Assembly (NCBI GenBank): GCA_900175165.2
Contig: FWWN02000530.1
Location: 186,001-250,000 of the forward strand
From: Rhizomucor pusillus
Taxonomy: Eukaryota; Mucoromycota; Mucoromycetes; Mucorales; Lichtheimiaceae
Reading direction: 5' to 3'
DNA length: 64,000 bases
The notes beneath the pieces are model-generated. The model was not told the DNA's origin. It did no database searches and was given only the letters and a program-made list of their open reading frames with translations. The translations under genes were made by a program, and so were the position numbers. Positions 57,201-64,000 of this stretch are shown here, in pieces (position 1 is the first letter of the stretch; each line of letters starts with the position of its first letter).

Positions 57201-59552
57201 TCGGCGGCCCTCCACCATTGAGAAGGCTTCCGCTGCTGCCGAGCTGCAAGACCATTGATCGTTGACGATCACGCTCGCGGCGCACTTCCTCTGGATGGTT
57301 GAAGCGAAATATATGGTAGTCGCCAAGGATGATGCGGTATCCGCTTTTCAGGCGCCTAGGCTCCGAGATGCGCATACCATTCACTATAGTGAGTGATCCT
57401 TCGCTCGGTACGAGTGTCACAACGCCTTCGCTGTTTTCGAAGCGACAGTGGTCTTCCTGGATATTGCTACCTGAGAGTCTAATGTCAGGTTGTACACTGC
57501 TGCTGTCGCCGTCGCTGCCGTTGCTGTTGTTACTCTCTTTGCCGACGCGCGTAACTCCAGGCTTGAGCTGGTAGACGAGACATTCAGACATGAGCGGGTC
57601 TTCGTTCAGGTTGACAAGATGCGGCATTTTTTTGGGCGCATATACACCCACATTGTTCTTATGGACGGCAATGCCTAGTTCTTCCAATGCCTTTTCTCTT
57701 TCGATCTGAATCTGCTCTGTCTTTTTCAGCTTCTCTTCCCAGGTCTCGTTCAGGTTAGCAAGTAGTTTTTCCGATGTCTGGAACTGCTCCACAATTTCAT
57801 TCTTGGTCATTTTTCGCACGCGGCCTTGGGCATCTTGTATCTCAACACATTGGTCTCCGTTCACCATCTTGGAAAGATCCGGAGCTTGACATGCAGCGCC
57901 GTTTTTGCGTTCGCTGCTTTTACTTGCATTGCCGTTGCCTTTATACGAACTTTGCGCAATAAGCTGCTCGGCAACTTCGGGCGCATACACATGCAAGCGA
58001 CTTCGCAGAAGCTCGAGCTCTTCCTTGAGCTCGCGAATGATTTTCGCATTCGGATCCTCGTTAACGACAGCCTTGTTCTTGATTTTTTTGGCTTGATCGG
58101 CGTAACGCAGCGTACTTAGCGTTTCGTCGTAATTGACATCTGCAGGAGAAATGGCTGCTATCATGGCTGTTTTGGAGTTTCCTCCCAAAGAATCCTTTAA
58201 CAGCCATGTCAAGACCTATAAATTGTCATTCTTTGTAAGCATTGACGTCTCGCTCGTTCTCCACCACATCAAATTTTGATATGGATACTTGCCGAATCTC
58301 GATAGGGGATGAAAACTTCCTTTTTTCGACCTTTCTTGTTGCCATCCTGCATGGATTGCTCTGCCAAGCCAGCAATGACTTTACCCAAGGTCGTCAGTGA
58401 TCTGTTGATATTAGCACCTTCCTTCAAACGAGCGCCAGTTGCACCGGTGCTGTTTGCGCGTTCACTGCCTGCCAAATCAACAAGACTTTATATATACATC
58501 TACGTTAGTCACAACCCCAATTTTGGGACCGCTATCGGCTCAATATTACCTGATACGAGCTACCTTTTCAGATTCCAGGTTGGTAAGCTCGTCCTTTTTC
58601 TTTTGAGTCAAGATGACGGTGAATACAGCGTGAGATCTAGACGACGTCTCGTTCATATTCGTAGCGGCGACCGTGCGAGCCTAAATAATTCATGTGCATG
58701 AATATGTGTGTCCATGTGTGCGACGTCGCTGATGGTAGTAGCAGTAGTACCTTGTTGCCTTCGTCCATCAAGTGGTTGATATCGTCAAAAGAATTCACAA
58801 CGAGCTTGGACAGATCTTCGACGTACGGTCCAAGACTCGGATGCTCACGAACTTTGAGGTTGCTCTTGTTCTTGGGATTCAGCAAGTCGCGCACTTTCTC
58901 GTTGTAAATTTCAATGTACGAGACTTCCACTCGATACGTCGTGTTGTTGTCGGTGATATTGTGTATGCGATCAAAGAGTTCAGAGCATGTTCGTGGAATG
59001 ATACCCTTATCCTCGCCGTAGCCCATCTGTTTGTCGTGTCGGGTCTCAATGAATACGAGATTTTTTTATGTACTGTTCTTCTTTTTTTACCATTGAATAT
59101 GACTTTCCCGAACCGGTTTGTCCGTCTATCCATTTTTGAAATATTCAATATATTTCTGTGGCCAGCCAGCCAGCTGGTTTCCATGGTGATCTTACATGCA
59201 AAAATACAGCAGTTGTATCCGTCAAAGGCGTGGTCTAGCAGCTCGACACCCAAATCATTGTAAACTCTGTTCTGATCTGCATAGTTTGGGTCATTCTTGT
59301 CTGCCGACCAATACGATTTATCGAATGTGAATGCCTTGACGTCGCTTTCGTCTCCGTCCGGTTTGCGTAGGATGGTCTGGTTGCCCTCCATACGGACAAG
59401 ACAACTGGCGCCGCGTGCAAGTTCTTTGCACAACAATTATTAGCTGTGCTGTTTAGTTTTTTTCTTCTTCTTTTCGTCAGTAAAGAAAACGCACCTCGAG
59501 CATTCAGGGGACGACATCGTACGACAACCTTGATGTTGCCTCCTCCGCTCAT
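54235..59552 (-). CDS. UNC104: Kinesin-3 motor (Unc104/KIF1 family)
   Basis: Seven exons (59552-59495, 59423-59196, 59125-59091, 59026-58751, 58680-58550, 58485-58293, 58215-54235) encode 1633 residues. The motor domain (1-~365) has the P-loop GQTGSGKS (97-104), switch I NETSSRSH (~209-216), switch II DLAGSE (246-251) and [17 protein letters not shown] coiled-coil neck follows. An FHA domain lies at ~530-620 (RVGKE...[16 protein letters not shown]...[15 protein letters not shown]). The KIF1B-like and DUF3694-type regions are in the middle, and a PH domain lies at ~1520-1625 ([16 protein letters not shown]...WITKIDPLF). This motor carries early endosomes and vesicles to microtubule plus ends in hyphae. 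Intron 6 starts GCAAGT, a GC-AG intron fixed by the invariant YRDS/VLTW sequence. Exon 3 is only 35 nt. Confidence 0.97.
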
Positions 59553-60075
59553 TGTTCAAGAGTGGTGGTGGTTAACAGCTGAGAGAATAAAGTACAGAAT
59601 TTGTTGGTTGCTTTTCCTCTTTGTAGATCCAATTCGTTAAGGTGTTGCTTTTTAATTAATTAGCGATTACGTTTGATGTGGGTTAGAGGAGGGCGAAAAA
59701 GAGCGGGCCAAGGGGAAGTGCATGAAAGGAGAGCCGGTTTTCTGATGAATTGGAACTTCCTCTTTTGGAAACCGATCCGGCGTGAACCTAGAACCTGTTT
59801 ATTTGGGCAAGCACATGCAACAAGTTTACGAATTTCGTTGTTGGTGTTGTCTTTTCCTTTTTATATAACAGTAATGTTTCTGCAACCATCATCCAACAGA
59901 AGAAATGTAGAGTTAACAAACACAGAGAATATACTTCTGTCAAATGAATTAAGATCACTATGTAAGAAAAGTAAGAAAACAAAAGAGAGAAAGAGAGATA
60001 GAAATAACAACAACAATGCAACGTAACAATAAGACAAGTATTTCACCACACATATACAGGGCTCTACTATTATTC
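59553..60075. other. Kinesin upstream region and LCB1 3' flank
   Basis: About 520 bp between two minus-strand genes. It must hold the kinesin promoter and the LCB1 terminator. No other feature recognised. Confidence 0.5.
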
Positions 60076-61987
60076 TTACTTTTTCCATTTGCCAAACACC
60101 TTGACAAGAGCTGACTTTACGATACCCGCCGCCTTGTCATTCTCCTTTCGAGTCAGACCGATGGTAACACAGACCTTGATGCTGGGTCGAGGGCAGTGGC
60201 GTTCCTGGTCATACACGTACTTTGCGCGCGTTACAAGTACACCCTGGTATCCACATTCATCGACAACGTCTTGCAGCAAGCGTTCCTCGTCTTCGCGTGT
60301 GAATTCGTGTCCATCGCGGCTGCGGTTCTTCAAGAATACAGGGTTGATCCTGATATGGAAGAAGGGCGCTGGCGAGTGCAAATCACCAGACTCCAATTCG
60401 ATCAGCGTTTCCAAGGATTTGTGCAGCAGGATGTTTCTGAATGAGCGAGCACGTTCGGCAAGGTCACGGAGCATTTGAGGTCGTTCCTGAATATATTTGA
60501 TGGCTTCAGAAGCAGACACGGCTAGCATAGCAGGGATTGAAGCAGAGAAACAATATGCGCTGCCGGATAGACGTTGGTGATCTACAACCTGAATGTTGCC
60601 AGCACAGAAACCTCCAGACGCACACAAGGCATTAGACATGGAACCAACAATCATATCAACCTGCTTGGGCTTTAAGAAATAATTTAGCATTTGCCATCCT
60701 TTTTCTTCGTTTCTTGTCTATCAAACTTACATCAATGTTGAAAAGATCGGTCAAACCAGCACCGCGGGAGCCAAGTACACCAATGGACTGAGATTCGTCA
60801 AGGATCAATCGATACTTGAACTTGCGCTTGAGTTCCATCTATACATTGGATTGTAAGCCATTTCTAATAGATCTCGTTCAAAGTTTTTTGCGGCACACAT
60901 ACAATCTTGGGGAGAGGAGCAATGTCACCGTGGTTGGCAAACAAGCCTTCAGTAACAATGAACCGACGTGTCAATTTTCGCTTATGCTATACAAGAGTGT
61001 CAAGATAAGCTATTTGCTTTTTCAATCTTTTTTTTTCAACAATGTTTGATATTTACCACCATGTCATCTACTCGGATATCGTCCAAGACACGTTCCAAGT
61101 CTTCCATGTCATTGTGCTTGAACCAGCGAACATTGGAGCGTGATATTTGTACACCTTTTTGGACTGCAAAGTTGACACCATCGTCGCTGTGTAGCGCAAA
61201 AGTCAGTCAGGTGTACGCCGATGCAACTATAGATATATATATCCCATGCTTACACGACAAGCAAGTCGCCGCGCTTGGAAAATGCAGGAATAACGGACGA
61301 GATGGTCGAGAAACCCTGAGCGTAAATGATCGCTTCGTCGGTACCCAAAAACTGAGCTATGTCGCGTTCGAGATCCATGTGGACATCGATGGTGCCATAG
61401 AAACCCGGCGGGCCGCATGAGCCGACACCGTACTTTTTCAATGTATCGATCGCCTTTTGGCGGATGCGCTCGGAAGATTGCAAGTCCAAGTAATTCGATG
61501 TTGCTAGGTTCATGAGCGGTTTGGCATAGCCGGCAACTTTGGGTTTGACAGACTGGGCGCCCACGATCACCGGCGCCTTGTCCAGGTTGAGTTTGTCGAG
61601 CGAGTTGAGAGGAGGCACAAGCGGTTCCGGTTTCCATTCTTCTACAAGATCATCGATTTCCTGTATATATATATAAATTACGGTCAACAGAGGTTGTTGT
61701 TTGCCGAGGACTTGGCCGTTTTTCTTTTCTGGAGATATATATACCTTTTCGGTCAACTTTACAGCATTGTCCTGCGGTTTGTACTTTTTGGAGAGCATAT
61801 ATTTCAGTGCAAAGAATACGAGAAACAGTTCCAAAAAGATGCGGAATGGGTCATCTTGGTAGGCATTCTTCAGATAAGACAAGACAAGATGCGATCCGGG
61901 AATGGCGACAATCAGTTCGTAAACCGAATTGACGGTCGAATTGATGAAGACGGCGTGATCGTCCGCAAGTTGCACGCCGTGGTCCAT
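60076..61987 (-). CDS. LCB1: Serine palmitoyltransferase subunit 1
   Basis: Six exons (61987-61745, 61660-61254, 61186-61057, 60986-60903, 60838-60731, 60669-60076) encode 521 residues. An N-terminal membrane segment (residues ~48-68, [18 protein letters not shown]) precedes the aminotransferase-like fold. Diagnostic stretches are [84 protein letters not shown] and [19 protein letters not shown]. As in all LCB1 proteins, the PLP-binding lysine of the LCB2 subunit is missing (the site reads [16 protein letters not shown]). With LCB2 it condenses serine and palmitoyl-CoA in the ER, the first step of sphingolipid synthesis. Confidence 0.96.
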
Positions 61988-62524
61988 GGCGCTCAGGGTA
62001 TGTGTATATGTGTGTGTAGAGTGAAAAAAGATAAAGCGGAGACGGTTGGTGGCGGGCAACCGAAATTGACTCAGAATCCTTTTTCTTTTCATGAAGGCTG
62101 CCACCCTGTCCGAGAGCATCTGTTGATTCCGAGAGAACGGCTCAATTGATTTTCCGGAACATTTGATACGAAAATTGTGCTCAACTGCAGTGGCTAAACA
62201 CTATACTTCCTGTTAAGAAGTAGTTTAATGAGATATTGACGGTTTCCATGCATATGAATATATTTGACAGCAAGATCATGCATGGAACTACTTTCAATCC
62301 ACTCGCAATTTTTTTCTTGTGATTTTCTTCTAATATAGCATCGCAGTTTGTGTCTCTCCACGCTATTCCTCGCAGCGTATCTATGGAAACGTTGCATTAC
62401 ATGAAAAGATAATGTAGATAGAACTATATTTTGATGGGTCATGTCAAATAATGATTCATACCAGGAAGCTCCGAAGACTAGCTGCGGTTCGGTACCTTTG
62501 GTTCGCCTTTTGATCGAAAAAGCA
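61988..62524. other. Divergent promoter region between LCB1 and DTD1
   Basis: About 540 bp shared by the two divergent genes. No gene or repeat recognised. Confidence 0.55.
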
Positions 62525-63284
62525 ATGAGAGCCGTGCTGCAAAGAGTCACCCGGGCAAGCGTGACAGGTAAACATGCTCGACATTTCGGTGGCGATCGCA
62601 AACCGATCAACTCACAGCAGTCTTCCAGTGGACGACAAGGTTGTCAGCTCGATCGGCAAAGGAGTCTGCGTGCTCGTCGGTATCGGCACGGACGACACCG
62701 AAAAGGATATGGATTACATTATCAACAAGATCCTCAATATCCGGGTATTCGATCAGGACGGTGCCATGTGGAAGAAGGGTGTCAAGGATCTAGGACTCGA
62801 AGTCTTGTGTGGTAAGCGAGAAAAATGATCACTCATTGGGGGACGGAAATTGACTTTATTGCACCCAGTCTCGCAGTTTACACTTCAGGGCAAGACACAG
62901 AAAGGTTTGCGAAAGCAGCAGCAGCAAGGGTATCCTTATGCACTTGTCAGCTAATATGTTGCATTGTAGGTAATAAGCCCGATTTCCACATGGCCATGAA
63001 GACCGAAGATGCCAAAGCAATGTACACGAAATTCCTGGAGAAAATGGGCAAGGCATATGACCCCGCAAAAATCAAAGGTAAACTTTTATCCCGCTTATGT
63101 AGTGAGACATGAACCTTATATTTTAAATTGATAGACGGTGTCTTTGGTGCAATGATGCTTGTGGATATTGCCAACGATGGTATGCAAAGGAAAAACATCG
63201 GACAATACACAACACTAATGCCTGCAATGATTAGGTCCCGTTACATTGCAATTAGATTCACGCAAGTTTACATATGACTCATGA
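62525..63284 (+). CDS. DTD1: D-aminoacyl-tRNA deacylase (Dtd1)
   Basis: Six exons (62525-62567, 62629-62811, 62869-62904, 62970-63077, 63135-63179, 63235-63284) encode 154 residues, the normal family length. Motifs are MRAVLQRVTRASVT at the N-terminus, SSIGKGVCVLVGI, KILNIRVF, the catalytic-site SQFTL motif, KGNKPDFHMAM, and the cross-subunit GPVT motif (NDGPVTLQ) that selects D-amino acids. It removes D-amino acids (and Gly from tRNA-Ala) from charged tRNA. Exon 3 is 36 nt. Intron 3 contains GTATCCTT, which looks like a U12-type donor but cannot be used without breaking the frame. Confidence 0.95.
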
Positions 63285-63454
63285 TAGAGCAAGAGAGAGC
63301 AAAACCCTCGATTGTATACACTTTTTGTACTTGTACAACCATAGCACAAATTGCTGCAGCCCTGTTATTATTGCTGTCAAATACGCGAGATTGGGATCTA
63401 ATGTGACAACTGCTGCAATCCATATTTTGCCCTTTTTTATCTACAGCAACCTAG

Positions 63455-63985
63455 CTACCAGCCCTGCACATATTGAGTGTAATTATTAGCATTGTGACCA
63501 GAACGCATCTGCATCCCACCCATGTGCTGCGGCAAATCGTCTTCATCGTCTTCGAAACGGCTACAAGTGTTTTGTTAAAAGTGGTCCCTGGCTACAAAAG
63601 ACTTCGAAAGCCTTACAGATTCTGAGCCATGTATGGTCTTAAGAAGTCAGGAATTTGTTGTTTGCATTCCTGCAACAGCTTCGTGAGATTTCCGGCGACC
63701 GTCATGTTTCGACTATTGAAAAAGGATGTCGCTAAACCAGCATTGCCGACACGGGCGGTACGGCCGATCCGGTGGATATACTCGTCAATGCTGTTGGTCA
63801 TGTCATAGTTTACAACATGCATGACGTTCTTTACATCAATACCACGGGCAACGACGGCGGTCGCAACGAGGATAGGGCAAGTACCAGCTTTGAATGCCAG
63901 AATCGCATCTTCGCGCTCCATTTGAGAGCGGTCTCCATGGATAGATGTGCTCGGAAAGTTATTTGTGAACAGATAGTTGTCGAGT
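63455..63985 (-). CDS. DED1: DEAD-box RNA helicase, Ded1/DDX3-like (partial, 3' end)
   Basis: Two final exons are present (63985-63617 and 63560-63455); the rest lies beyond the right edge of the window. The helicase C-terminal domain shows motifs IV-VI: SIHGDRSQMEREDAI, ILVATAVVARGIDVK (motif V), HVVNYDMTNSIDEYIHRIGRTARVG (motif VI) and ATSFFNSRN, then LTKLLQECKQQIPDFLRPY. The Ded1/DDX3 subfamily is indicated by GDRSQxERE and by the phrase DEYIHRIGRTARVGNxGLATSFFN. It unwinds mRNA leaders during translation initiation. The last exon adds a short acidic, Met/Gln/Asn-rich tail; stopping at the TAA in the previous exon would ignore a good donor site. Confidence 0.88.
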
Positions 63986-64000
63986 CTATACATTCATCGT

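Noticed and set aside
62930..62937. GTATCCTT, a perfect U12-type 5' splice site, inside DTD1 intron 3
   Set aside because: Splicing there leaves phase 2 and creates a stop just before NKPDFH. The GT at 62905 keeps the frame and the family-length SQFTL...KGNKPDF segment.
63613..63616. TAA as the end of the Ded1-like helicase
   Set aside because: The stop is formed by the donor CT/GTAAG. Splicing to 63560 gives an acidic tail, more plausible than an abrupt end.

Overview
This window is nuclear DNA from a filamentous fungus, most likely an early-diverging lineage (Mucoromycota/Mucorales-type). The genes are rich in short spliceosomal introns (about 77 resolved here, mostly 50-130 nt). Many starts are preceded by CT-rich leaders. 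The gene set (Gti1/Pac2 WOPR regulator, Mdm31, Slm1-type BAR-PH protein, ATP-type PEPCK, kinesin-3, fumarate reductase fused to cytochrome b5) is fungal. A U11/U12-25K homologue and a STRAP homologue, which most yeasts lack, argue for an early-diverging fungus. The species cannot be named from sequence alone.

Layout. 0.9-15.3 kb: SLM1-like BAR-PH protein (+), two adjacent anion:cation-symporter-type MFS transporters (-), a secreted PI-PLC-X-like protein (+), transgelin/Scp1 (-), and a third paralogous MFS transporter (-). 16-19.4 kb: alkaline ceramidase (+) and a WOPR transcription factor (+), then 2.6 kb without a gene. 22-31.5 kb: PEPCK (-), STRAP-like WD40 protein (-), SNRNP25-like protein (+), acidic BAG-domain protein behind a heat-shock-type promoter (+), TM7S3/TM198-like membrane protein (-), PQQ-type beta-propeller protein (+). 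31.5-32.6 kb: a decayed coding remnant and copy 1 of a ~400 bp dispersed repeat. 32.7-47 kb: RAD18 (-), a small Cys-rich secreted protein (+), two tandem small secreted paralogues (+), REV7 (+), Mdm31 (-), GT31 galactosyltransferase (+), fumarate reductase-cytochrome b5 (-). 47-54.2 kb: an accessory, degenerate island holding a foreign-looking F-box/ankyrin-like gene broken by frameshifts, copy 2 of the repeat with a 43-N assembly gap inside it, and a decayed RTC4-like gene. 54.2-64 kb: kinesin-3/Unc104 (-), serine palmitoyltransferase LCB1 (-), D-aminoacyl-tRNA deacylase DTD1 (+), and the 3' end of a Ded1/DDX3 helicase (-) running off the window.

How genes relate. Most are unlinked housekeeping genes. 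Loose themes are sphingolipid/TORC2 biology (SLM1-like, alkaline ceramidase, LCB1) and translesion synthesis (RAD18 and REV7, 4.4 kb apart). The three MFS genes share exact exon boundaries and arose by local duplication. The least conventional stretch is 50.5-53.8 kb: a broken foreign-like gene, a dispersed promoter-like repeat and a decayed RTC4-like gene. All exon boundaries were inferred by eye from GT-AG (twice GC-AG) sites, reading phase and protein-family continuity.
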